The notes under the pieces: model-generated | The model's database searches: none | Seen by the model: only the letters and a program-made list of their open reading frames with translations | Told to the model about the DNA's origin: nothing | Shown: positions 41,664 to 49,134 of the stretch, one piece after another | Layout: every line of letters starts with the position of its first letter | Position numbering within the stretch: position 1 is the stretch's first letter | Made by a program: the position numbers and the translations under genes | Source of the DNA: Streptomyces sp. NBC_00353 | Lineage (GTDB): Bacteria > Actinomycetota > Actinomycetes > Streptomycetales > Streptomycetaceae | NCBI RefSeq assembly: GCF_036108815.1 | Contig: NZ_CP107985.1 | Location: 2,976,001-3,040,000, forward strand | Length of the DNA stretch: 64,000 nt | Direction of reading: 5' to 3'

Positions 41664-42361
41664 CGGACACTCTGCAGACCGATGACCTCAAGACCCTGGC
41701 CGAGCGCGCGGGCCGGGAGCTGGAGGACGCCTCCCCGCTGGAGATCCTGAAGTGGGCCGCCGACACCTTCGGCAAACGGTTCTGCGTCACCTCCTCGATG
41801 GAGGACGCGGTCGTGGCGCACCTCGCCTCCCGCGCCTTCCCCGGCGTCGACGTGGTCTTCCTCGACACCGGGTACCACTTCGAGGAGACGATCGGGACCC
41901 GCGACGCGGTGGATGCCGTGATGGACGTCAATGTCATCACGCTGACCCCGCGTCAGAGCGTCGCCGAACAGGACGCCGAGTACGGGCCGAAGCTGCACGA
42001 CCGCGACCCCGACCTGTGCTGCAAGCTGCGGAAGGTCAAGCCCCTTGAGGAGGGCCTGACTTCGTATGCGGCCTGGGCGACCGGGCTGCGTCGCGACGAG
42101 TCCCCGACCCGGGCGAACACCCCGGTGGTCGGCTGGGACGAGAAGCGGCAGAAGGTCAAGATCTCGCCGATCGCGCGCTGGACGCAGGACGACGTGGACG
42201 CGTATGTCGCGGAGCACGGAGTCCTCACCAACCCGCTGTTGATGGACGGGTACGCCTCCGTGGGCTGCGCGCCCTGCACCCGCCGGGTGCTGGAGGGCGA
42301 GGACGCGCGCGCCGGCCGCTGGGCCGGACGGGGCAAAACCGAGTGCGGGCTGCACGACTGA
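41660..42361 (+). CDS. cysH: Adenylyl-sulfate (APS) reductase, CysH family
   Basis: A 233-residue reductase that converts APS to sulfite and AMP with thioredoxin. The PP-loop-like CVTSSMEDAVVAHLASRAFP and the C-terminal KTECGLHD with the catalytic Cys are diagnostic. The pairs CCKLRK and GCAPCTRR give the four Cys of a [4Fe-4S] cluster, indicating preference for APS rather than PAPS. The start overlaps the zinc-ribbon stop by 4 nt. Confidence 0.94.
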   Translation: MTDTLQTDDLKTLAERAGRELEDASPLEILKWAADTFGKRFCVTSSMEDAVVAHLASRAFPGVDVVFLDTGYHFEETIGTRDAVDAVMDVNVITLTPRQSVAEQDAEYGPKLHDRDPDLCCKLRKVKPLEEGLTSYAAWATGLRRDESPTRANTPVVGWDEKRQKVKISPIARWTQDDVDAYVAEHGVLTNPLLMDGYASVGCAPCTRRVLEGEDARAGRWAGRGKTECGLHD

Positions 42362-42384
42362 TGACGACTGATCAGGAGACTTCG

Positions 42385-42930
42385 ATGAGCGTGACGGAGA
42401 CGGGAGCCACCATCTGGCTCACCGGTCTGCCGAGCGCGGGCAAGACCACCATCGCGTACGAACTGGCCGGCCGGCTGCGCGGCGAGGGCCACCGGGTGGA
42501 GGTGCTCGACGGCGACGAGATCCGGGAGTTCCTCTCCGCGGGGCTCGGCTTCTCCCGCGAGGACCGGCACACCAACGTCCAGCGGATCGGCTTCGTCGCC
42601 GAACTCCTGGCCGCCAACGGCGTGAAGGTGCTGGTTCCGGTCATCGCCCCGTACGCGGACAGCCGTGACGCCGTACGCAAGCGCCATCAGGCGGAGGGCA
42701 CCGCGTATCTGGAGGTGCATGTCGCGACTCCGGTGGAGGTGTGCTCCGTACGCGATGTGAAGGGCCTCTACGCCAAGCAGGCGGCGGGCGAGATCAGCGG
42801 GCTCACCGGGGTCGACGACCCGTACGAGGCGCCCGAGTCGCCGGACCTGCGGATCGAGTCGCACCAGCAGACCGTGCAGGAGTCCGCGGCGGAGCTGTAT
42901 GCGCTGCTGAGCGAGAGGGGTGCAGCGTGA
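42385..42930 (+). CDS. cysC: Adenylyl-sulfate kinase
   Basis: A 181-residue APS kinase (APS + ATP to PAPS). It has the P-loop GLPSAGKTT, LDGDEIREFLSAGLGFSRED with the APS-binding Arg/Asp, and KGLYAKQAAGEISGLTGVDD in the lid. ATG at 42385 has AGGAG 7 nt upstream. An ATG at 42361 overlapping the cysH stop would add 8 residues. Because the partner reductase looks APS-type, PAPS made here may serve sulfotransferases. Confidence 0.92.
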   Translation: MSVTETGATIWLTGLPSAGKTTIAYELAGRLRGEGHRVEVLDGDEIREFLSAGLGFSREDRHTNVQRIGFVAELLAANGVKVLVPVIAPYADSRDAVRKRHQAEGTAYLEVHVATPVEVCSVRDVKGLYAKQAAGEISGLTGVDDPYEAPESPDLRIESHQQTVQESAAELYALLSERGAA

Positions 42931-43862
42931 CGACCGTCGCGACTGTGTCGGAAGGCACCGACAATCCGTACGCACTCAGCCACCTGGACTCCCTGGAGTC
43001 CGAGGCGGTGCACATCTTCCGTGAGGTGGCGGGGGAGTTCGAACGGCCGGTGATCCTGTTCTCCGGCGGCAAGGACTCCATCCTGATGCTGCATCTGGCG
43101 CTCAAGGCTTTCGCGCCCGCGCCGGTGCCGTTCGCACTGCTGCATGTGGACACGGGACACAACTTCCCCGAGGTCCTGGAGTACCGCGACCGCACGGTCG
43201 CCGAGCACGGGCTGCGGCTGCATGTGGCCTCCGTGCAGGAGTACATCGACGCCGGGAAGCTCCGCGAGCGCCCCGACGGTACGCGCAACCCGCTGCAGAC
43301 CGTGCCGCTGACCGAGGCGATCCAGCAGCACCGCTTCGACGCCGTGTTCGGCGGCGGCCGCCGCGACGAGGAGAAGGCACGCGCCAAGGAGCGGGTCTTC
43401 TCGCTGCGCGACGAGTTCTCCCAGTGGGACCCGCGCCGCCAGCGCCCCGAGCTGTGGCAGCTGTACAACGGCCGGCACGCCCCCGGCGAGCACGTCCGGG
43501 TCTTCCCGATCTCCAACTGGACCGAGCTCGATGTCTGGCAGTACATCGAGCGCGAGGGCATCGAGCTCCCGGAGATCTACTTCGCCCACGAGCGGGAGGT
43601 CTTCAACCGGTCCGGGATGTGGCTGACCGCCGGTGACTGGGGCGGCCCCAAGGAGGGCGAGCGGGTCGAGACCCGGCAGGTGCGCTACCGCACCGTCGGC
43701 GACATGTCCTGCACCGGCGCCGTCGACTCCGACGCCACGACGCTCGCCGCCGTGATCACCGAGATCGCCGCCTCCCGGCTCACCGAGCGGGGCGCGACAC
43801 GCGCCGACGACAAGATGTCCGAGGCCGCGATGGAAGACCGCAAGCGCGAGGGGTACTTCTAG
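42927..43862 (+). CDS. cysD: Sulfate adenylyltransferase subunit 2
   Basis: A 311-residue ATP sulfurylase small subunit of the PP-loop family: LFSGGKDSILMLHLALKAF, HVDTGHNFPEVLEYRDRTV, GGGRRDEEKARAKER and the C-terminal KREGYF. It forms ATP + sulfate to APS with CysN. The GTG overlaps the cysC stop (GTGA), and the stop is 1 nt before cysN. Confidence 0.94.
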   Translation: MTTVATVSEGTDNPYALSHLDSLESEAVHIFREVAGEFERPVILFSGGKDSILMLHLALKAFAPAPVPFALLHVDTGHNFPEVLEYRDRTVAEHGLRLHVASVQEYIDAGKLRERPDGTRNPLQTVPLTEAIQQHRFDAVFGGGRRDEEKARAKERVFSLRDEFSQWDPRRQRPELWQLYNGRHAPGEHVRVFPISNWTELDVWQYIEREGIELPEIYFAHEREVFNRSGMWLTAGDWGGPKEGERVETRQVRYRTVGDMSCTGAVDSDATTLAAVITEIAASRLTERGATRADDKMSEAAMEDRKREGYF

Positions 43863-43863
43863 G

Positions 43864-45207
43864 ATGACCACATTCACCCGGCACGCAGAGCAGTTGTCGA
43901 CCACGACCCTGCTGCGGTTCGCCACCGCGGGGTCCGTCGACGACGGCAAGTCCACCCTCGTCGGACGCCTGCTGCACGACTCCAAGTCGGTCCTCACCGA
44001 CCAGCTGGAGGCCGTCGAGCACGCCTCGCGCAACCGGGGCCAGGAGGCGCCGGACCTGGCGCTGCTGACCGACGGGCTGCGGGCCGAGCGCGAGCAGGGC
44101 ATCACCATCGATGTCGCCTACCGCTACTTCGCCACGCCGCGCCGCCGGTTCATCCTGGCCGACACCCCGGGGCATGTGCAGTACACCCGGAACATGGTGA
44201 CGGGTGCCTCGACCGCCGAGCTCGCCGTCGTCCTGGTCGACGCCCGCAACGGTGTCGTCGAGCAGACCCGCCGGCACGCCGCCGTCGCCGCGCTGCTACG
44301 GGTGCCGCACGTGGTCCTCGCCGTCAACAAGATGGACCTGGTCGACTACGCGGAGCCCGTATTCGCCGCCATCGCGGAGGAGTTCACCGCGTACGCGGCC
44401 TCGCTCGGCGTCCCGGAGATCACCGCGATCCCGATCTCCGCGCTGGCCGGTGACAACGTCGTGGAGCCGTCCGCGCACATGGACTGGTACGGCGGTCCGA
44501 CGGTGCTGGAGCACCTGGAGACGGTGCCGGTCAGCCACGACCTCACCGCCTGCCACGCACGCTTCCCCGTCCAGTACGTGATCCGGCCGCAGACCGCCGA
44601 GCACCCCGACTACCGGGGCTACGCGGGCCAGATCGCCGCCGGTGCGTTCCGCGTGGGCGAGGCCGTCACCGTCCTTCCGTCCGGCCGTACGTCGACGATC
44701 GCCGGGATCGACGCGCTCGGCGAGAGCGTGGACATCGCCTGGGCGCCCCAGTCGGTGACCATCCGGCTGGCCGACGACATCGACGTCTCGCGCGGTGACC
44801 TGATCGCACCGGCCGACGACGCACCGGCAGTCACTCAGGACGTCGAGGCGACCGTCTGCCACGTCGCGGACCAGCCGCTCGCCGTCGGCCAGCGGGTACT
44901 GCTCAAGCACACCACCCGCACGGTCAAGGCGATCGTCAAGGACATCCCGTCCCGGCTGACGCTGGACGACCTCTCGCAGCACCCGGCGCCCGGCCGGCTC
45001 GTCGCCAACGACATCGGCCGGGTCGTCGTCCGTACCGCCGAACCGCTCGCGCTCGACGCCTACGCGGACTCGCGCCGCACCGGTTCGTTCCTGCTGATCG
45101 ACCCGGCGGACGGCACCACGCTCACGGCCGGCATGGCGGGCCAGGCGTTCGCCGCCGCGGCCACGGGCGAGGAAGCCGCCACCGACGACCCCGAATGGGA
45201 CTTCTGA
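43864..45207 (+). CDS. cysN: Sulfate adenylyltransferase subunit 1 (GTPase)
   Basis: A 447-residue EF-Tu-like GTPase that drives APS synthesis by CysD. G1 is GSVDDGKSTLVGRLLHDSK, G3 is ADTPGHVQYTRNMVTGAS, and G4 is AVNKMDLVDY. Domains II and III follow. The protein is not fused to an APS kinase, in keeping with the separate cysC. Small possible reading frames overlap and follow the stop codon. Confidence 0.94.
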   Translation: MTTFTRHAEQLSTTTLLRFATAGSVDDGKSTLVGRLLHDSKSVLTDQLEAVEHASRNRGQEAPDLALLTDGLRAEREQGITIDVAYRYFATPRRRFILADTPGHVQYTRNMVTGASTAELAVVLVDARNGVVEQTRRHAAVAALLRVPHVVLAVNKMDLVDYAEPVFAAIAEEFTAYAASLGVPEITAIPISALAGDNVVEPSAHMDWYGGPTVLEHLETVPVSHDLTACHARFPVQYVIRPQTAEHPDYRGYAGQIAAGAFRVGEAVTVLPSGRTSTIAGIDALGESVDIAWAPQSVTIRLADDIDVSRGDLIAPADDAPAVTQDVEATVCHVADQPLAVGQRVLLKHTTRTVKAIVKDIPSRLTLDDLSQHPAPGRLVANDIGRVVVRTAEPLALDAYADSRRTGSFLLIDPADGTTLTAGMAGQAFAAAATGEEAATDDPEWDF

Positions 45208-45295
45208 TGAGTATCGACGTCTTCGCGACGTTCGCGAAGGAGGGGGGCCGCGTCGGCAGCGGCACCCTCGGCAGCGGCCAGGGCGGGGTTGCGCG

Positions 45296-45406
45296 ATGTG
45301 CGTGATGACGTACGCGCACTGCCTGCGCGCCCGCTTGCACCAACCGCACCGCCTGTACCGCCAGTTCAGACGAAGACATGCCGACTTCCCGGCCGCGTCC
45401 CCGTAA
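45296..45406 (+). CDS. Possible small leader-type ORF before the sulfonate ABC genes
   Basis: A 36-codon frame (MCVMTYAHCLRARLHQPHRL..., rich in Arg/His with Cys at 2 and 9) lies in the 244-bp gap between cysN and the lipoprotein gene, with GGCGGGG about 8 nt before the ATG. A second frame (45207-45305, 32 aa, ending ARCA) overlaps the cysN stop as TGATG. Either could be a Cys-responsive leader or chance; evidence is weak. Confidence 0.25.
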   Translation: MCVMTYAHCLRARLHQPHRLYRQFRRRHADFPAASP

Positions 45407-45451
45407 CCGACGAGGGACGCGAGTACCGGGCCAACGAGAGGAAAGCCTCCC

Positions 45452-46567
45452 GTGCCTGCCACCCGTATCACCCTGCGCCGCAGCCTCGCCGCTGCCGCCG
45501 CTCTGCCGCTGCTCGCCGTGGCCCTCACCGCCTGCGGTTACGGCTCCGAGGCGAAGGACGACGACGCCAAGAAGGCGAACGTCTCCTCCGGCGGCAAGAA
45601 GCTCTCCGCGGACACCGTGAAGATCGGCTACTTCCCGAACCTCACGCACGCCACCGCCCTGGTCGGCATCCAGGAAGGCCTGATCGCCAAGGAGCTCGGC
45701 GGCACGACGGTCAAGCCGTCGACGTTCAACGCCGGGCCGTCCGAGATCGAGGCGCTCAACGCGGGGTCGATCGACATCGGCTTCATCGGCCCCTCCCCCG
45801 CCATCAACGGTTTCGCCAAGTCCAAGGGCAAGAGCCTGCGGATCATCGGCGGTTCGGCGTCCGGCGGCGTGAAGCTGGTCGTCAACCCCAAGAAGATCAA
45901 GACCCTGGACGATCTCAAGGGCAAGAAGATCGCCACCCCGCAGCTCGGCAACACCCAGGACGTGGCGTTCCTCAACTGGATCTCCGAGAAGGGCTGGAAG
46001 GTCGACGCCCAGAGCGGCAAGGGCGACGTCTCCGTGGTCCGTACGGACAACAAGGTGACCCCGGACGCCTACAAGGCCGGTTCCATCGACGGTGCCTGGG
46101 TCCCGGAGCCGACCGCGTCCAAGCTGGTCGCGCAGGGCGCCAAGGTGCTCCTCGACGAGTCGACGCTCTGGCCGGACAAGAAGTTCGTGATCACGAACAT
46201 CATCGTGTCGCAGAAGTTCCTCAGCGAGCACCCGGACGTCGTCGAGGCGGTGCTGCGCGGTTCGGTCAACACCAACGCGTGGATCAACGCCAACCCGGAC
46301 AAGGCGAAGGCCTCCGCCAACGCCGCGCTCAAGGAGCTGTCCGGAAAGGCGCTGCCGCCCGAGGTCATCGACCCGGCGTGGAAGTCCGTCCAGTTCACCG
46401 ATGACCCGCTGGCCGCCACCCTCGACACGGAGGCCAAGCACGCGGTGAAGGCCGGTCTGCTGGAGCAGACGGACCTGAGCGGCATCTACGACCTGAAGCC
46501 GCTGAACAAGATCCTCAAGGCCGCGGGCAAGCCCGAGGTCGCCGACGCCGGTCTCGGCGTCAAGTAA
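45452..46567 (+). CDS. Sulfonate/sulfate-type ABC transporter substrate-binding lipoprotein
   Basis: A 371-residue lipoprotein with lipobox ALTAC and an SsuA/TauA-like binding fold (DTVKIGYFPNLTHATALVGI, GPSEIEALNAGSIDIGFIGP). GTG at 45452 has GAGGAAAG upstream. It is expected to bind an aliphatic sulfonate or a related sulfur compound; the ligand is inferred from operon context. The ATPase and permease follow directly. Confidence 0.9.
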   Translation: MPATRITLRRSLAAAAALPLLAVALTACGYGSEAKDDDAKKANVSSGGKKLSADTVKIGYFPNLTHATALVGIQEGLIAKELGGTTVKPSTFNAGPSEIEALNAGSIDIGFIGPSPAINGFAKSKGKSLRIIGGSASGGVKLVVNPKKIKTLDDLKGKKIATPQLGNTQDVAFLNWISEKGWKVDAQSGKGDVSVVRTDNKVTPDAYKAGSIDGAWVPEPTASKLVAQGAKVLLDESTLWPDKKFVITNIIVSQKFLSEHPDVVEAVLRGSVNTNAWINANPDKAKASANAALKELSGKALPPEVIDPAWKSVQFTDDPLAATLDTEAKHAVKAGLLEQTDLSGIYDLKPLNKILKAAGKPEVADAGLGVK

Positions 46568-46605
46568 CCCCCGACCGATCCAGGATCTCCCAGGAGGTGA
46601 CGACC

Positions 46606-47397
46606 ATGGCGACGACCACTCTCACCAAGGCCGAGGACCGTGTGTCGGCCGGGCACGCCGCCCGTATCGCGCACGTCTCGAAGTCCTTCGGCGGACCGGA
46701 GGGGACGCAGCTCGTCCTGGACGACATCACGCTCGATGTCGCTCCCGGCGAGTTCGTCACCCTCCTGGGAGCTTCCGGGTGCGGCAAATCGACGCTGCTC
46801 AACCTGGTGGCCGGACTCGACCGCCCGACCGCGGGGTCCATCGAGACCCCCGGCGGGCGGCCGGCCCTGATGTTCCAGGAGCACGCCCTCTTCCCGTGGC
46901 TGACCGCGGGCAAGAACATCGAACTCGCGCTGCGGCTGCGTGGCGTACCCAAGTCCGACCGCCGTACCGAGGCGGAGCGGCTGCTCGAACTCGTACGGCT
47001 CGGCGGGGCGTACGGGAAGCGGGTGCACGAACTCTCGGGCGGCATGCGCCAGCGGGTGGCGATGGCCCGCGCGCTCGCCCAGGACAGTCAACTACTGCTG
47101 ATGGACGAGCCGTTCGCCGCACTCGACGCCATCACCCGGGATGTTCTGCACGACGAGCTGACCCGGATCTGGCGCGAGACGAACGTCTCGGTCCTCTTCG
47201 TCACGCACAACGTGCGGGAGGCGGTCCGGCTCGCCGAGCGGGTCGTCCTGCTGTCGTCGCGGCCTGGCCGGATCGCTCGCGAGTGGACGGTCGACATCGA
47301 CCAGCCGCGCCGCATCGAGGACACCGCGGTGGCGGAGCTGTCCGTCGAGATCACGGAACAACTGCGTGGGGAGATCCGCCGACATGGCCAGCACTGA
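46606..47397 (+). CDS. Sulfonate-type ABC transporter ATPase
   Basis: A 263-residue ATPase of the SsuB/TauB type. Walker A is LLGASGCGKSTLLNLVAG, the Q-loop is MFQEHALFPWLT, the signature is ELSGGMRQRVAMARAL, and Walker B is LLLMDEPFAALD. ATG at 46606 has the excellent AGGAGGTGA 5 nt upstream; the GTG at 46597 lies inside that ribosome site. It overlaps the permease gene by 14 nt. Confidence 0.93.
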   Translation: MATTTLTKAEDRVSAGHAARIAHVSKSFGGPEGTQLVLDDITLDVAPGEFVTLLGASGCGKSTLLNLVAGLDRPTAGSIETPGGRPALMFQEHALFPWLTAGKNIELALRLRGVPKSDRRTEAERLLELVRLGGAYGKRVHELSGGMRQRVAMARALAQDSQLLLMDEPFAALDAITRDVLHDELTRIWRETNVSVLFVTHNVREAVRLAERVVLLSSRPGRIAREWTVDIDQPRRIEDTAVAELSVEITEQLRGEIRRHGQH

Positions 47398-48292
47398 GAC
47401 CACCACTACCGAGGACGCCGCCGTCAAGGACGCCGCCCAGGACCTGGCCGGCCTCGAGGCGGGTCTTGACGCACTCGACGCGGTGCGGGTGAGCCGCACC
47501 CCGGTGCGCCAGGTGCTGGTGCAGAAGGTCCTGCCGCCGGTCGTGGCCATCGCACTCGTCCTGGTCGTCTGGCAGATCCTCATCTGGGCGAAGGTCACCG
47601 ACGACTACAAGCTGCCGTCGCCGTCCCAGGTCTGGGACGAGGTGAGCAACGCCTGGTCGCAGGGCACCCTGCTCGGCTACATCTGGACGAGCGTCTCGCG
47701 CGGCCTGTTCGGCTTCCTGCTGGCGCTCGTCATCGGCACCCCGCTCGGGCTGCTGGTGGCGCGCGTGAAGGTGGTGCGCGCGGCGATCGGACCGGTGCTC
47801 TCGGGTCTCCAGTCACTGCCGTCGGTGGCCTGGGTGCCGCCCGCGGTCCTCTGGCTGGGGCTCGACGACAGGATGATGTACGCGGTGATCCTGCTGGGCG
47901 CCGTCCCGTCGATCGCCAACGGTCTCGTCGCCGGTGTCGACCAGATCCCGCCGCTTCATCTGCGGGCGGGGCAGACGCTGGGCGCCACCGGGCTGCGCGG
48001 TACCTGGCACATCGTGCTGCCCGCCTCGCTGCCGGGCTATCTGGCGGGGCTGAAGCAGGGCTGGGCGTTCTCCTGGCGCTCGCTGATGGCCGCCGAGATC
48101 ATCGCCTCGTCGCCCGATCTGGGCGTGGGCCTGGGGCAGTTGCTGGAGCAGGGCCGGGAGACCAGCAGCATGTCGATGGTGTTCCTCGCCATCTTCCTGA
48201 TCCTGATCGTCGGCATCGCCATCGACCTGCTGATCTTCAGTCCGCTGGAGCGGTGGGTGCTGCGCAGCCGCGGCCTCCTCGTCAAGAACTGA
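47384..48292 (+). CDS. Sulfonate-type ABC transporter permease
   Basis: A 302-residue permease with a polar N-terminal tail of about 50 residues, then six membrane helices and the cytoplasmic EAA-like loop AGQTLGATGLRGTWHIVLPA that docks on the ATPase. It belongs to the SsuC/TauC branch of binding-protein-dependent permeases. The start ATG at 47384 lies inside the 3' end of the ATPase gene. Confidence 0.92.
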   Translation: MASTETTTTEDAAVKDAAQDLAGLEAGLDALDAVRVSRTPVRQVLVQKVLPPVVAIALVLVVWQILIWAKVTDDYKLPSPSQVWDEVSNAWSQGTLLGYIWTSVSRGLFGFLLALVIGTPLGLLVARVKVVRAAIGPVLSGLQSLPSVAWVPPAVLWLGLDDRMMYAVILLGAVPSIANGLVAGVDQIPPLHLRAGQTLGATGLRGTWHIVLPASLPGYLAGLKQGWAFSWRSLMAAEIIASSPDLGVGLGQLLEQGRETSSMSMVFLAIFLILIVGIAIDLLIFSPLERWVLRSRGLLVKN

Positions 48293-48300
48293 GTACTGTC

Positions 48301-49065
48301 ATGGCTTCCCCCGTTCTCCTCGTCATCGCCCACGGCAGCCGCGATCCGCGGCACGCGGCGACCGTGCACGCGCTCACCGCGCGGGTCCGGTCGCTGCGGC
48401 CGGGGCTGCGGGTGGAGACCGGCTTCCTCGACTTCAACGCCCCGTCGGTGCCGCAGGTCCTTCAGCGGCTGGCCACGGACGGAGCGAGGGACGTCGTCGC
48501 GCTCCCCCTGCTCCTCACCCGGGCCTTCCACGCCAAGTCCGACATCCCGGCGGTGCTGCACAAGGCCCGGACCGGACTGCCGCAACTGCACATCCGACAG
48601 GCCGAAGTACTCGGCCCGTCCCCGCTGCTGAACTCCGCACTGGAACAGCGCCTGTACGAAGCCGGGGTCCGTCCCGGCGACAGAAGCTCGACCGGGCTCG
48701 TCCTGGCCTCGGCGGGCTCCACAGACCCGGAGGCGATCGCAGTGATCGCTGAAATCGCGCGGGAGCTGCGGCACACCGGTTGGTGTTCCGTGCGGCCTGC
48801 GTTCGCCTCCGCTGCATCTCCCGCGGGGTTCCCCCGCACCGAGGACGCGGTACGGGCCCTGCGGGCCGAGGGCGTGCGCCGGGTGGCGGTGGCGCCGTAC
48901 GTCATCGCGCCCGGCCGCCTCCCGGACCGTATCGCTGCGGGTGCCCGGGGGGCGGGGGCGGACGTACTGGCCGACGTACTCGGCCCTTCACCGGAGTTGG
49001 CAAGGCTGCTGCTGCGGCGCTACGACGAGGCGTGTGTGCCGCGCGTGGCGGCGCTCACCGCCTGA
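48301..49065 (+). CDS. Sirohydrochlorin chelatase (SirB/CbiX family)
   Basis: A 254-residue protein with two CbiX-like half-domains. LLVIAHGSRDPRHAATVHAL holds the metal-site His, and VALPLLLTRAFHAKSDIPAV contains the second active-site His. It inserts iron into sirohydrochlorin to make siroheme, the cofactor of the sulfite reductase at the other end of the operon. It starts 8 nt after the permease stop, so the operon supplies enzyme, cofactor and substrate uptake together. Confidence 0.9.
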   Translation: MASPVLLVIAHGSRDPRHAATVHALTARVRSLRPGLRVETGFLDFNAPSVPQVLQRLATDGARDVVALPLLLTRAFHAKSDIPAVLHKARTGLPQLHIRQAEVLGPSPLLNSALEQRLYEAGVRPGDRSSTGLVLASAGSTDPEAIAVIAEIARELRHTGWCSVRPAFASAASPAGFPRTEDAVRALRAEGVRRVAVAPYVIAPGRLPDRIAAGARGAGADVLADVLGPSPELARLLLRRYDEACVPRVAALTA

Positions 49066-49091
49066 CCGGGCCCTTGCCTCCGATCGGCTGC

Positions 49092-49126
49092 GGCCGGGCG
49101 CAGCGCCGGCTGCGCGGCGCCCGGCC
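49092..49126. terminator. Terminator hairpin at the end of the sulfate operon
   Basis: A perfect 10-bp stem (49092-49101 with 49117-49126) with further internal pairing lies between the chelatase and the convergent beta-helix gene. Confidence 0.65.
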
Positions 49127-49134
49127 GGTTCGGT

